Below, piece by piece: positions 20,191 through 29,982 of a stretch of 64,000 nucleotides of DNA; the stretch's first letter is position 1; the number at the start of each line of letters is the position of its first letter. The notes under the pieces were generated by a model. It searched no databases. It was not told the DNA's origin and was given only the letters and a program-made list of their open reading frames with translations. The DNA is taken from the NCBI GenBank assembly GCA_946965045.2, contig OX337240.1, positions 248,001 through 312,000 on the forward strand. Direction: 5' to 3'. The DNA comes from Epithemia pelagica (taxonomy: Eukaryota; Bacillariophyta; Bacillariophyceae; Surirellales; Surirellaceae). A program made the position numbers and the translations under genes.

Positions 20191-23100
20191 CATGGAAGGA
20201 AACCAGTCCAACGGTGGACGTGGAAGACGTGGAGGTCGTGGTAGAGGCCGTGGTGGTCGTGGTGGTAGAGGAGGACGAGGTGGCCCACACAACAGTGGGA
20301 CAACATTCAAGGGTAATACAGAAGGTATGAACGGTAATATCTTTCAAGTGTTCTACGAGTGCAACGATAAGCGCCAGTTCGCACGAACGCTGGAGGCGCT
20401 GGAAGAATACATCGCCAAGAATTACAAGCATGCGGGTGACATGATGCCTTTGACGAGGGAATTGAAGAATCCGGAAATTGCTGAACCAGCCGACCTTCCA
20501 GAAGGAGAGACGAGTCGCGTGAAGACAATCCTCCTCGAGAAACAGATCGCTGCCTATGTTACACGATGTGACATATTGGAAAGCAACCTCCAGGCCACAT
20601 ATGCAGTGATATGGGGGCAATGTAGTGAAGCAATGCGCGCCAAATTACAAGGATTAGAAAAATACAACGACGCCCGAGACAAATGTGACTGTGCTTGGCT
20701 CCTAACACAGATCAAGGCAATACGACACAAGTTCGAAGAGAAAAGATATGGGTATGCGTCTCTGAATGACGCTTATAACAATTTTTATTCACACCGCCAA
20801 CAGAATGAAGAAGCCCTGGCGGATTATCTGCACCAGTTCAAGGAGAACGTTGATGTTCTGGAACATTATGGTGGTGCCGTGGGGGTCGACAAAGGTTCTC
20901 AAGAGCTCATTGAGAAGTATCTAGAGCCTGGAGAGACCGTGTCCTCCGAAACCAAGAAGAAGATGAGTCGTGATCGCGCTCTGGCGATCCAATTTCTCAA
21001 GGGTGCCGACCGCAAACGTTATGGAAATCTGCTGATTGAGTTGGAAAACCAGTTTTCCAGAGGAACTGACCAGTATCCTCCTGATTTGACGACGGCATAC
21101 GGCATGCTCGTCAGCTACCGAGGCGCTAAGCAGTCCGCACCGCCATCCTCTCCCTCGCCCAGTCCAGGCTTACAGTTTGCTCAGACTGCTGATCCCGTGC
21201 CCGGTCTTGATGGCGTTCTCCATGAAGGAATTACTTGTTTTCACTGCCGTGGGCCCGGACATTATGCAAGTCAGTGTCCCCACCGACAAGATGGGACTGA
21301 GGGTAATGCCGGAGTCACCATGCTCCACCATCACCAACCCTCCTCATACAACTTCACCTTCGCTCACGTTGATTGTTGCCTCTCCCAGTCACGTGTCGCC
21401 ATCCCATCCACCTGGGTGCTTCTCGACAGTCAATCAACTATCTCGGTTTTCCACAATGCCTCTCTGCTCCGTAACATTCGGCCATCCTCCCATCCATTGA
21501 CGGTTTACACTAATGGTGGTAAACAGGTTTCTCGTTTGGTGGGTGACATTCCCAACTTTGGAGAAGTGTGGTACAATCCACAGTCTTTGGCCAACATCCT
21601 GTCTCTGGCCGCTGTTCGGCAACAATGTCGCGTCACAATGGACACCTCTGGTGATCCATCCATTGCGGTCCACCGCCGGGATGGAACGGTAATGCTTTTC
21701 AAAGAGAGTCCCATGGGTCTATATTATTTTGATGTCAGTGACCCCTCTAACTTTACTAGTTCTCCCTCTGCTCCTTATCTTTTTCTCAATAACGCGACCG
21801 GATATTCCCCTCGGGAGGTCGAAGGAGCGGATCGCGCGCGGATTCTATACCGGCAACTCGGTCGACCCTCCCAACGCGATTTCCTGGACGCTCTCGCACA
21901 CAACGTGATTCAAAACTGTCCCGTCACCCCCGAAGACGCACGCCGCGCCCTCAAAATTTATGGGCCCGATCCCGCAACCCTCAAAGGCAAGACCGTCAAG
22001 CGACCAACACCAGCAGTCCCACAACTCATCCCAACGGACATCCCTACCAAAATCAAACAAGAGCACCAGCGCGTGACGATATGCGCCGACAACTTCTATG
22101 TACAAGGTCACATTTTTTGTCATACGATCAGCCGTCACCTACATTTCCGTACAGTCGCCGCCATCGAGAACCGACGCAAGGCGACCCTCGAAAAAGAAAT
22201 CAAGGACGTAATCCACATGTACCAAGCTCGTGGCTTCGAAGTGACCGACCTGCATGCCGACAACGAGTTCGCACCAATCCAACAGAACATCTTGCCCGTC
22301 CTGTCAAATATTGTGGCGGCCGATGACCACGTCGGCCAAGTTGAACGTTCTATACGAACAATTAAAGAGCGAGTCCGTGCTACCGTCCATGGCTTACCGT
22401 ACCGCCGATATCCTACACTAATGGTAAGGGAAGTGGTGGCCCATGCTGTCAGGACGCTCAACCAACTACCGAGCAAGAAAGGTGTCTCTGCAACAATGAG
22501 TCCGAGAAAAATCGTGACTGGTCTTCCCGACCCCGACTACAACAGCATGAAAATTGAATTTGGGCACTATGCCCAGATCTTCGAGGAACGACGACGAACG
22601 AATACGACGGCCCCAAGAACAATCGGAGCCATAGCACTCAATCCCACGGGTAACGCCCAAGGGAGCTATTTCTTTTTGTCACTCGCCACAGGAGCGCGGG
22701 TATCAAGACAGCAATGGACGGAGCTTCCCATCACACAAGCAGTTATTGACCGCGTCGAAGAATTGGCCGAACAACAAGAACAACCCCTCATAGATGGAGA
22801 ACTGGTTTTCGAGTGGGCCCCCGATATACCAATCCACGACGACGAACCAGACGGTATTGACGACAACGAGGACGAAACACTCGGTGAAGAAGAAGGAGCG
22901 GATCCAATGGATTCAGACGACGATGACGGAAATAACGAGGAGCCTGGACCTGAAATAGACGAAGAGTCCAGCCAAGACGAGATACCTGCGTCGGACGAAG
23001 AAGAAGAAGAGCCACCCGTCGTGTCAACAACAGACGAAGACGACACCGTCGACCCAGTCATCGATGACGAGCCGGAGATGGAAATCGAGGAACCATCGGA

Positions 23101-25069
23101 AAATGAAGGAGCGACGGAAAATGAAGGAGCGACCGATGAAGGAATGGATGAATATACCGCGGAACACGACGACGAAGTCGTGGACGTCGATCATGAGGAA
23201 ATGGACCCAGAAATGGCGGATGAAGATTTGGACGTTCCACAGCATACCTACAACCTCCGAGGTAATCGCGAACGGTCCTACGAACACAGACTCGATCATC
23301 AAATGGACACTGCTGATGGCAGTACGTCCTACATGCATATGCAATTCCTCCAGAGAGCAATCCGCCATGCGACAACCAACGTGAATGAAAGAAGGCCTAT
23401 ACATTCAATCGTGGCTGAATTCATGTTCACCCAGATGTCGGCACAAGCAGGTATCAAGAAGCACGGACAGCGGGCAATAGACGCACTGCTCAAAGAATTC
23501 ACCCAATTGGATGGACAAGACACATTCGACCCGCAGGACGCCTCAAAGCTCACCCCTGCACAAAAGAAAGCCGCACTACGATCCGTAAACGTGATCAAGG
23601 AAAAACGCTGTGGAAAACTCAAAGGACGGTCATGCGCTGATGGACGACCACAAAGGTCACTTTTCGACAAGAGCGAGACGGCGTCGCCAGCTCTTTCAAC
23701 GGACACACTCATCATGTCCTTAATAATAGACGCACAGGAACGTCGGAAGGTAATCACCGCGGACATTGCGGGAGCATACCTCAACGCCCACATGAAAGAC
23801 TACGTTCTCATGAAACTCGTTGGTGAGGTCGTGGACATTTTCTGTCGCCTAGACGAGAAATACAAGAAATTCGTGGTAATGGAGGGCAATACGAAAGTAT
23901 TATACGTACGCCTCAACAAAGCCCTATACGGGTGTGTACAATCAGCACTACTGTGGTACGAACTTTTCGTCACCACACTCAAAGAAATGGGTTTCAAGCT
24001 CAACCCCTACGATCCATGCGTCGCAAACAAAGTGATAAATGGGCATCAATGCACCGTGACGTGGTACGTAGATGACCTCAAAGCCTCCCACGTGGAAGAA
24101 AAGGTGGTGGAAGATCTGATTGAGGCAATTGAATCCAAGTTCGGAAAAATGACTATTTGCAGAGGGAACAAGCATACGTACCTCGGAATGCAAATAACAA
24201 TCAACGAAAATGGCACGGTCAGCATCATCATGCCGCAATATATTGACGAAGCCATCGAGATGTTCGGGGAGGATGTGAAACAAGGTGCATCGACACCCGC
24301 CAGAAAAGGACTGTTTGAGATAAAAGAGGCGCCCGACCTTGACAAAGAAAGACAGGAGAAGTTTCATAGCATTGTGGCCAAACTGCTCTATCTATCACAG
24401 CGGGCCCGCATCGACATCCAAACAGCCATCGCTTTCCTGTGCACACGAGTGGCGAAATGCACACAAGACGATTGGAAGAAGTTGAAACGAGTTCTCCAAT
24501 ATCTGCACTCAACAAAAGACATGGAATATATCGTGGGAGCGGATGACGTTCCCCACCTCCAAACTTGGGTTGATGCATCGTTCGCAGTGCACGATGACAT
24601 GCGCAGTCATACCGGTGGGGTGATGTCACTCGGCCGAGGTGCAATCATCGCCAAATCGAGGAAACAAAAGCTCAATACGAAAAGCTCTACAGAAGCTGAA
24701 GTGGTCGGAGCAAGCGACTACCTCCCAAATACAATATGGGCAAGAAGATTCCTCGAAGCACAAGGATATAGAATCGCAGGTACGAAATTTGCCCAAGACA
24801 ACCAAAGTGCTATCAGATTGGAGAAGAACGGAAGAGCATCCGCAGGCAAGCAATCACGACATGTGGACATTCGATATTTCTTCATAAAAGACAGGGTCAA
24901 ACAAGAGAACATCGAGATCCACTATTGTCCAACGGAAGAAATGCTAGCTGACTTTTACACGAAACCATTGCAAGGGGGTCTCTTCAACAAATTTCGAGAT
25001 GTACTACTTGGACACAAACCACTCAGTTCCCTCCAGAACCCCACGTGCGATTCCTCCACTCGCGAGTAG
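20120..25069 (+). CDS. Copia Gag-Pol polyprotein
   Basis: 1,649 residues from ATG at 20120; Met at 20192 is an alternative start. Order: RGG-rich RNA-binding region (about 33-58); gag; zinc knuckle CFHCRGPGHYASQC near 373; protease WVLLDSQSTISVF near 431, with DSQ instead of the usual D-T/S-G; integrase DDE residues in CADNFYV (about 655), LHADNEF (about 713) and QVERSIRTIKER (about 740); a long acidic linker; reverse transcriptase ADIAGAYLN (about 1214) and WYVDDLK (about 1316); RNase H WVDASFAVHDD (about 1482) and TKSSTEAE. It makes cDNA in particles and inserts it. All catalytic motifs are present, so the element could be autonomous. Confidence 0.95.
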   Translation: MSSTPNSSPSNQAGAPTTPSTAPNMEGNQSNGGRGRRGGRGRGRGGRGGRGGRGGPHNSGTTFKGNTEGMNGNIFQVFYECNDKRQFARTLEALEEYIAKNYKHAGDMMPLTRELKNPEIAEPADLPEGETSRVKTILLEKQIAAYVTRCDILESNLQATYAVIWGQCSEAMRAKLQGLEKYNDARDKCDCAWLLTQIKAIRHKFEEKRYGYASLNDAYNNFYSHRQQNEEALADYLHQFKENVDVLEHYGGAVGVDKGSQELIEKYLEPGETVSSETKKKMSRDRALAIQFLKGADRKRYGNLLIELENQFSRGTDQYPPDLTTAYGMLVSYRGAKQSAPPSSPSPSPGLQFAQTADPVPGLDGVLHEGITCFHCRGPGHYASQCPHRQDGTEGNAGVTMLHHHQPSSYNFTFAHVDCCLSQSRVAIPSTWVLLDSQSTISVFHNASLLRNIRPSSHPLTVYTNGGKQVSRLVGDIPNFGEVWYNPQSLANILSLAAVRQQCRVTMDTSGDPSIAVHRRDGTVMLFKESPMGLYYFDVSDPSNFTSSPSAPYLFLNNATGYSPREVEGADRARILYRQLGRPSQRDFLDALAHNVIQNCPVTPEDARRALKIYGPDPATLKGKTVKRPTPAVPQLIPTDIPTKIKQEHQRVTICADNFYVQGHIFCHTISRHLHFRTVAAIENRRKATLEKEIKDVIHMYQARGFEVTDLHADNEFAPIQQNILPVLSNIVAADDHVGQVERSIRTIKERVRATVHGLPYRRYPTLMVREVVAHAVRTLNQLPSKKGVSATMSPRKIVTGLPDPDYNSMKIEFGHYAQIFEERRRTNTTAPRTIGAIALNPTGNAQGSYFFLSLATGARVSRQQWTELPITQAVIDRVEELAEQQEQPLIDGELVFEWAPDIPIHDDEPDGIDDNEDETLGEEEGADPMDSDDDDGNNEEPGPEIDEESSQDEIPASDEEEEEPPVVSTTDEDDTVDPVIDDEPEMEIEEPSENEGATENEGATDEGMDEYTAEHDDEVVDVDHEEMDPEMADEDLDVPQHTYNLRGNRERSYEHRLDHQMDTADGSTSYMHMQFLQRAIRHATTNVNERRPIHSIVAEFMFTQMSAQAGIKKHGQRAIDALLKEFTQLDGQDTFDPQDASKLTPAQKKAALRSVNVIKEKRCGKLKGRSCADGRPQRSLFDKSETASPALSTDTLIMSLIIDAQERRKVITADIAGAYLNAHMKDYVLMKLVGEVVDIFCRLDEKYKKFVVMEGNTKVLYVRLNKALYGCVQSALLWYELFVTTLKEMGFKLNPYDPCVANKVINGHQCTVTWYVDDLKASHVEEKVVEDLIEAIESKFGKMTICRGNKHTYLGMQITINENGTVSIIMPQYIDEAIEMFGEDVKQGASTPARKGLFEIKEAPDLDKERQEKFHSIVAKLLYLSQRARIDIQTAIAFLCTRVAKCTQDDWKKLKRVLQYLHSTKDMEYIVGADDVPHLQTWVDASFAVHDDMRSHTGGVMSLGRGAIIAKSRKQKLNTKSSTEAEVVGASDYLPNTIWARRFLEAQGYRIAGTKFAQDNQSAIRLEKNGRASAGKQSRHVDIRYFFIKDRVKQENIEIHYCPTEEMLADFYTKPLQGGLFNKFRDVLLGHKPLSSLQNPTCDSSTRE
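25058..25067. repeat. Palindrome before the 3' LTR
   Basis: ACTCGCGAGT, a perfect 10-bp palindrome ending 4 bases before the 3' LTR, where a polypurine tract would be expected. Confidence 0.6.
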
Positions 25070-25071
25070 CG

Positions 25072-25364
25072 TGTTGGAAATAATGAGACAAGCGAAAAAA
25101 TGATTCACGAGTGCTCGGCATCGCCCGGAGTAAAAAATCAAACAATGACGGGAAGTACATACAGAAACAGTCACGAACATACACGCGAGCCAGAACGGAA
25201 ACGCGTAACGTTCGCTGACGTGGTGAGATTTGGAAAAACAAAGACGAGCAAGGCGAAGAAATCCTGTGCTCATTCTTTGGAGATAATCAAGGCAGTAAAG
25301 TAAAACGACGTTTGATTTACGACGATAGTGCTTAAGCTGACGGCTCTGCACCCATCGTACAACA
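25072..25364 (+). repeat. 3' LTR
   Basis: 293 bp copy of 19166-19458. The Gag-Pol stop codon ends two bases before it. Confidence 0.95.
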
Positions 25365-25369
25365 CCTTG
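25365..25369. repeat. Copia target-site duplication, right copy (CCTTG)
   Basis: Matches 19161-19165. Confidence 0.95.
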
Positions 25370-25680
25370 TCACGTGATTGTAGCAGAAAGATAATGGGAA
25401 ACAAGACATTGACGGAGAAAATCACCACTCCAAAGGAAATGGCTCAGAGGGGTAAGGTTCGGACCGTTTCGCACTCATTCCAATTCCTGGATCCCAAGAC
25501 AATCAGGTAAATCGAAAAGCTAGTCTGTGTCACCAGCAAGACTCGTTGCAGTATTCGAGACGACTTGCTGCTGCTGTCATCATGGTTGTTGCTGCTGTTG
25601 TTGGTACCCGAGGTTCGTCCCGTTTCCAGGTCTTGCGCCGGTTGGTCCAAATTGTTGGTACTGCTGTTGGTACTGGCCAT

Positions 25681-26798
25681 TGTTGTTGTTGCAAAGAGAT
25701 CTGTCTCGAACGGAAACGCGTATGTTTTTGTGAGACACAATAATGGCTCTCTCTTTCTCAGTGATAATTTACAGACACCGCAATACTCACCGGCAGAAAG
25801 GTGAAAGGTGCTTTTGTGCAGCTTGGTGGCTGTTCCGAGTTCCGAGTTCCGCGTTACGTCACTTCCGAATAGAGAGAATCTCTCGTACAGAAGTGTGCAT
25901 AGTTCCTACTCTTTAAGGGATAGTACAAGTCGTTCAACGGTCCACCAAACGCAAGCGAGCTTTTCCCCACTTCTTTTGTGATATTCGTACTCTTTGCTCT
26001 ACTGTAAGTTCGACGCCCTACTACGAACAGGAACGAATCTCGGAAGACCCGCCAGCCGAGAAAGAAACGAGGCCATCATCACAAATTGCTGCTTGAGCAG
26101 CCTTTTCTGCTCTACCTCGTCTAATAATATCTCCATTCTCCATACGGATGTATTCGTAGTCTCGTGTCTCGGGTACTCCTAAGTAGTTGCAATGCGGATG
26201 TGCTCTCTCTCTCTGGGAACGCAACGAATGCCGGAAGCTGTCCTACAGTCTTCTAGAAGAAGAGCCACTCACATGTTTACTCCACAAAGACAAAGTGATT
26301 GCAATAGTACCACTCCCTCTCGATCTCTACTATAGAGAGAGACAGCACACTTTTGGCAGGAGCATAAAACAGTGTTGGTGTGTCTAGCTAGGGGAATCCT
26401 CCTATAGCTAGAGGTAGGTGTCGACTTGCAATACGTTGGAGTTCCATAGGTTGGCGGCCCACAACTCATCATTCCTCCACTCGATCGATTTCTCAGACAC
26501 TTTCTGTTTGTCTCCTCGAATGTTGTGTCTCTTTGTTTTTACTGGTACAAATCTCTACTCGAATGATACAACTAGTACTCCTACACAACCATGTGTTCTC
26601 CCACTCTCATCTCGTTCGGTGGTGGTGGTGTTGCTCCGTGTTCTTCCGTTCTGTGCGACAGAAACCAAAAGTGTCTCGGTCCCCCCCGCTCATTGCGGTA
26701 CGACACCATTGCGGTTGGTTTGGTTCTTTGGGGAGGAACCAACCTGCTGGTGCAGGCGCCGAATGACGCGGTTGTCGTCCTCCTCCTCATCATCATCA
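25681..26798. other. Intergenic region, about 1.1 kb
   Basis: 5' flank of the split membrane pseudogene and 3' flank of its intact paralogue (both minus). No gene or clear repeat seen. Confidence 0.4.
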
Positions 26799-27506
26799 TC
26801 ATCTTCTTCTTCTTCTTCTTGTGGCACGCACCAACCGTAGAAAAGCCATTCCGGCCAGCATGCACAGAAATGACAGAACCACATACAAGGAGCACCAATA
26901 CAATTGGGGTGCACAACAAGAATCGTTGTGCGACCATGGTGTGGCAATAACCCCAGACGACACAAACAGGGGTGGCAGCACCAAACCATAGCCAATCCAC
27001 AGGGATTCCATAATGATGATGGTGGTGGTGGTCATGTCGTCGTCCTCCTCGTCCTTCGGCCTGCTGCTGGTGCAATCACCACCATTCGTACCAGTCTCCT
27101 CCTCCTTGTCACCACCACCATTACAACCCCCACGTGCTGCGACAATTGTTGTTGTTGTCACAGCGAGTTGCCAGAGACCAAACGTTAGAGACCAGAGGGG
27201 CAAGGTGGGAATGGCCGAGCAGTCGTTCCACTGCGTCACTCCCAATACGACCAACACGACGGCCAGTGTGAGTTGAATCATCCACAACAAGCATTGCAGT
27301 AGTGATGATGGTGGTGGTGGTTGCCAGGAACGGGTACCGCCGCCATCATGACGTGTCCTTGTTGTCGTACTTTCCATGCCTCCCTCCGGGTCGTCCGAAT
27401 GATCCTGTGGCAGTACTAGCAGTGGTTTTTGGAATTCTACATCCGGATCCTCTTCCCACTCCATCGTTGTTGTTGTCGTTGTCATCGTGCTTTTACTTTG
27501 TGGCAT
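26799..27506 (-). CDS. Small multi-pass membrane protein, intact family member
   Basis: 235 residues from ATG at 27506. A polar Thr/Asp-rich N-terminus is followed by about four hydrophobic segments: CLLWMIQLTLAVVLVVLGV, LWSLTFGLWQLAVTTTTIV, SLWIGYGLVLPPLFVSSGVI and LYVVLSFLCMLAGMAFL, ending in a poly-Arg tail. The first loop QWNDCSAIPTLPLW matches the split pseudogene (RNWNECETVRTLPL) and the gene at 49004 (LKDFHSIKTWPLW). The second loop is long, acidic and Gly-rich. The pseudogene starts 1.2 kb away on the same strand, so the pair looks like a tandem duplication. No transporter or enzyme signature recognised; function unknown. Confidence 0.7.
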   Translation of the reverse strand: MPQSKSTMTTTTTTMEWEEDPDVEFQKPLLVLPQDHSDDPEGGMESTTTRTRHDGGGTRSWQPPPPSSLLQCLLWMIQLTLAVVLVVLGVTQWNDCSAIPTLPLWSLTFGLWQLAVTTTTIVAARGGCNGGGDKEEETGTNGGDCTSSRPKDEEDDDMTTTTIIIMESLWIGYGLVLPPLFVSSGVIATPWSHNDSCCAPQLYWCSLYVVLSFLCMLAGMAFLRLVRATRRRRRR

Positions 27507-28001
27507 TGTGTTGCGACAGAATGTGTACGAATACTCGGCGAGTGTGGATGTTGTCTGGATGCAGTATATGTTGTTCTTCTTCTTCTTCTTCCCTCCTCAT
27601 CCTCGCTTGTCTCTGTCTGATGCTGCTGATCGCTGATCATCCGAGTCTTTCTTTGGACCAGAAGAAGAAGAAGAAGAAGACGTGTGTCAAGGAGTAACCA
27701 TCATCTTTGTTCATGGTCTCCTTCCCGTCTTTCTCTCTCACATTGTGCTTTCTGTCCGCCAGAAACACGTACTTGCGGCGTCCGTCCGTGGGTTTCATGG
27801 GTCGCGTTTATGTACTCTTGGTCGCTTTTAGGCTCGTCCGTCCTTCAGCCCACGAGAACTTCCGAATCGGGAGGACCATGGAATGGTGAGAGAGCCAGCG
27901 CATCGGAGGATGAGAGGGAGAGAGAGTCGATTGTCTGTGGGAAGAAAGAGAGAGTGAGAGAGAGAACGATCCGAAACATAGTATAGCAAAAGACATTCCA
28001 A
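27507..28001. other. Divergent intergenic region
   Basis: Shared upstream region of the membrane-protein gene (minus) and the methyltransferase gene (plus), with GAGAGA tracts at 27910-27965. Possible bidirectional promoter; no specific motif proven. Confidence 0.4.
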
Positions 28002-29222
28002 ATGACGAGCGAACCGCCAAACGAGGAGGACCATGCTGTCAACGAACCAGCAGCACCCCACGACGACGACACAACTCCTGCGACAAACACTTCTTGTTTG
28101 GCCAACGACGGCCCCCTGGAACGAACCACGCATTCCTTTGACTTGGATCCGGCCATTTTCGCGGACAACAATCCTGTCACCACACTGTCGCTCGTCTTGG
28201 ACGGTCGTCCGGCCGTGGATGCCTATGCGACCAATTTGGAATGGACGGGAGAAACCAATTGGTATGGCTCCTACAATTTGTGCACCTGGCTCGGTTCCGT
28301 CCAAGGATGGCAGACGTTGCAACACTCGCACCGCATTTTGGAATTGGGCAGTGGTTTGGGACGCGCCGGAATCTTGGCCACGAAACTCTTGCACTTGCAA
28401 CATGAACAACAAGAACAACACCAACAACCACATGCCGGCCACAACAAACAAATTGTCTTGACCGATGGGGAACCACGAGTTTTGGAATGGTTGCGTCACA
28501 ATTGCCACCTCAATCAATTGACCATTACCCCCAATAATACGTCCTTGTTGTCGTTGGACCAGCACAACCACCCAACGACTCCATCACCCAGCAGGGAGAA
28601 TGAGAGCCATTCCTCCTCCCGTGTCCAGTTGCACGTTGGGCAATTGTGGTGGGGACCCAACGAACCCACCCTGAAACCCTTCTTGTCCTTCCAGTCGAAA
28701 AAGGAGGAGGACAATCCTAATCCTCCACATCCTTCCGATGATGATCATCATAAGGGCACCTTTGATTTGATTTTGGGAGCCGATGTCTTGTATCGTCTCG
28801 TGGCACACGAATTGTTTTGGACCGTGGCGCAATTGTTAAAACGGCCTCAGCCTACCAGTACTAGTAGTAGTACTACTAGCGCGAGTGGCACCCAGCCAAC
28901 AACCACAACTCCCCCACTCGACAATCCCAATCGTAACAATGGCGGCGTCTTTTACTTGGCCTATTCCAAACGCAATACGTATACCGAACAGGAATTGTTG
29001 GACGTGGCGGCCCAGTATGGATTGCACGGCCACAAACATGACGACTATTGCATTGATATTTGGGACAATTCCGTCGATCCCGACTGTGAATTGTGGCGCG
29101 ATGCCATTTTTGTCTTTGGTCACCAACCACAACAAGAACAACACAACGAACAACAAGAACAAGAACAAGAACAAGAACAAGAAGACAACGAACACAAAGA
29201 ACAAGAGCATCCCAGAGACTGA
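28002..29222 (+). CDS. METTL21/FAM86-type (Methyltransf_16) protein methyltransferase
   Basis: 406 residues, ATG at 28002. SAM-binding motif I RILELGSGLGRAG at about 110; a downstream acidic motif VLTDGEPRVLEWLRHNCHLN; post-motif FDLILGADVLYRLVAHE near 255, which matches the D..Y catalytic-pocket element of lysine-methylating seven-beta-strand enzymes; C-terminal GGVFYLAYSKR strand. Low-complexity loops (Ser/Thr/Asn-rich) interrupt the fold at about 180-250 and 285-305, and the tail is a Gln/Glu repeat. Family members methylate lysines of chaperones or elongation factors in the cytosol. The substrate cannot be told from sequence. Confidence 0.85.
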   Translation: MTSEPPNEEDHAVNEPAAPHDDDTTPATNTSCLANDGPLERTTHSFDLDPAIFADNNPVTTLSLVLDGRPAVDAYATNLEWTGETNWYGSYNLCTWLGSVQGWQTLQHSHRILELGSGLGRAGILATKLLHLQHEQQEQHQQPHAGHNKQIVLTDGEPRVLEWLRHNCHLNQLTITPNNTSLLSLDQHNHPTTPSPSRENESHSSSRVQLHVGQLWWGPNEPTLKPFLSFQSKKEEDNPNPPHPSDDDHHKGTFDLILGADVLYRLVAHELFWTVAQLLKRPQPTSTSSSTTSASGTQPTTTTPPLDNPNRNNGGVFYLAYSKRNTYTEQELLDVAAQYGLHGHKHDDYCIDIWDNSVDPDCELWRDAIFVFGHQPQQEQHNEQQEQEQEQEQEDNEHKEQEHPRD

Positions 29223-29982
29223 CACAACAACAACAACAACCACCTTCACACACACACAACACACAAGTTTGTCAGTCGTTTGCCGTGTGGATGAGAGAAA
29301 ACACGGAATGTCGAATGTCGATGGACCTACACACACAAGTGACTGTGCTGTTTGGTTGGTTTCCCAAAAAAAAAACTCTGGAACGACAAACGAGACTGTC
29401 CTTGTCGTCGAAAACGACAAACACAATCACAACAACGTGTTGGAACCGATATTAGAGAGAGCCTAAAGGTTTGGTATTGTGTTTTGGAAGAACCAGACTC
29501 GATTCTCTACAAGACATGCAATCCGTCTGCCGGGGTGGAGACAAGAGTCGGAACGGAACGAAACAAAACACCGCAAAACCTTATGAAAGAAAGAAGATAC
29601 GAGAGTGTGTATTGGAGACGACGACAAGCGTTTCCCAAAAAATGACATTTTCCTCCATACGATAGACTTCTTGCCTGGCTGGTTCAAACTCTACATCGTT
29701 TGTGGAAACGTTCCCTCCACCAGCGACTCTTTGCTACAGACCCTAGAGAGAACCGCCTGTACCTAATAAAACCTCCAGTTTAAATAAAGAGAGAGCATGT
29801 TACCACCATAAATCCGATCCTCGTTTGTTTCGTTGGCTCCATTCCTGGTTCCTTCTCCTCCAGGCCCACCCCTCTGCTCTCCAACTTGCTTCCCATACAA
29901 TATACCGTCGCCTCGTTCTTGTTCTTGTTGCTTACATTCTCCACCTATACTGTCCTGTATATCGAGTCCCATTTGTTGCCGA
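29223..29982. other. Convergent intergenic region
   Basis: 3' flanks of the methyltransferase (plus) and citrate synthase (minus) genes. ACAACA and CACACA-rich just after 29223; no gene seen. Confidence 0.45.

Larger units (their letters stand above)
19166..25364 (+). mobile_element. Intact Ty1/copia LTR retrotransposon, CoDi-like
   Basis: 6,199 bp: two 293-bp LTRs (TGTTGG to CAACA) that look identical, 5-bp TSD, an upstream ORF and an uninterrupted 1,649-codon Gag-Pol with gag, zinc knuckle, protease, integrase, reverse transcriptase and RNase H in copia order (integrase before RT). LTR identity and intact ORFs indicate a recent insertion. The protease DSQ triad and the lack of a classical pre-integrase HHCC finger fit the diatom CoDi group. 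Confidence 0.95.
18868..25680 (-). pseudogene. Small multi-pass membrane protein split by a copia element
   Basis: Host parts are 25365-25680 (N-terminal, ATG at 25680) and 18868-19165 (C-terminal). Removing 19166-25364 and one CCTTG joins them in frame (SRDK then DEQDD). The protein has a polar N-terminus, TQTSFSIYLIVLGSRNWNEC, ISFGVVIFSVNVLF, LSMAVLTFLLGYGAALVYP and FWIVSFALVGFLFIVNA: about four membrane helices. It is a clear relative of the intact genes at 26799-27506 and 49004-49762 (VVLGVTQWNDC..TLPLW). Where those have TLPLW this copy has TLPL-TGA (25444-25446), a Trp-to-stop change. The gene is therefore inactivated twice. Function of the family unknown. Confidence 0.85.

Noticed and set aside
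13666-25446. Trp codons replaced by TAG (13666) and TGA (25444), possibly a changed genetic code or stop readthrough
   Set aside because: Two different stops, each in a gene that also carries a transposon and (in one case) frameshifts; intact genes in the window use normal TGG and stops. Ordinary decay explains both.
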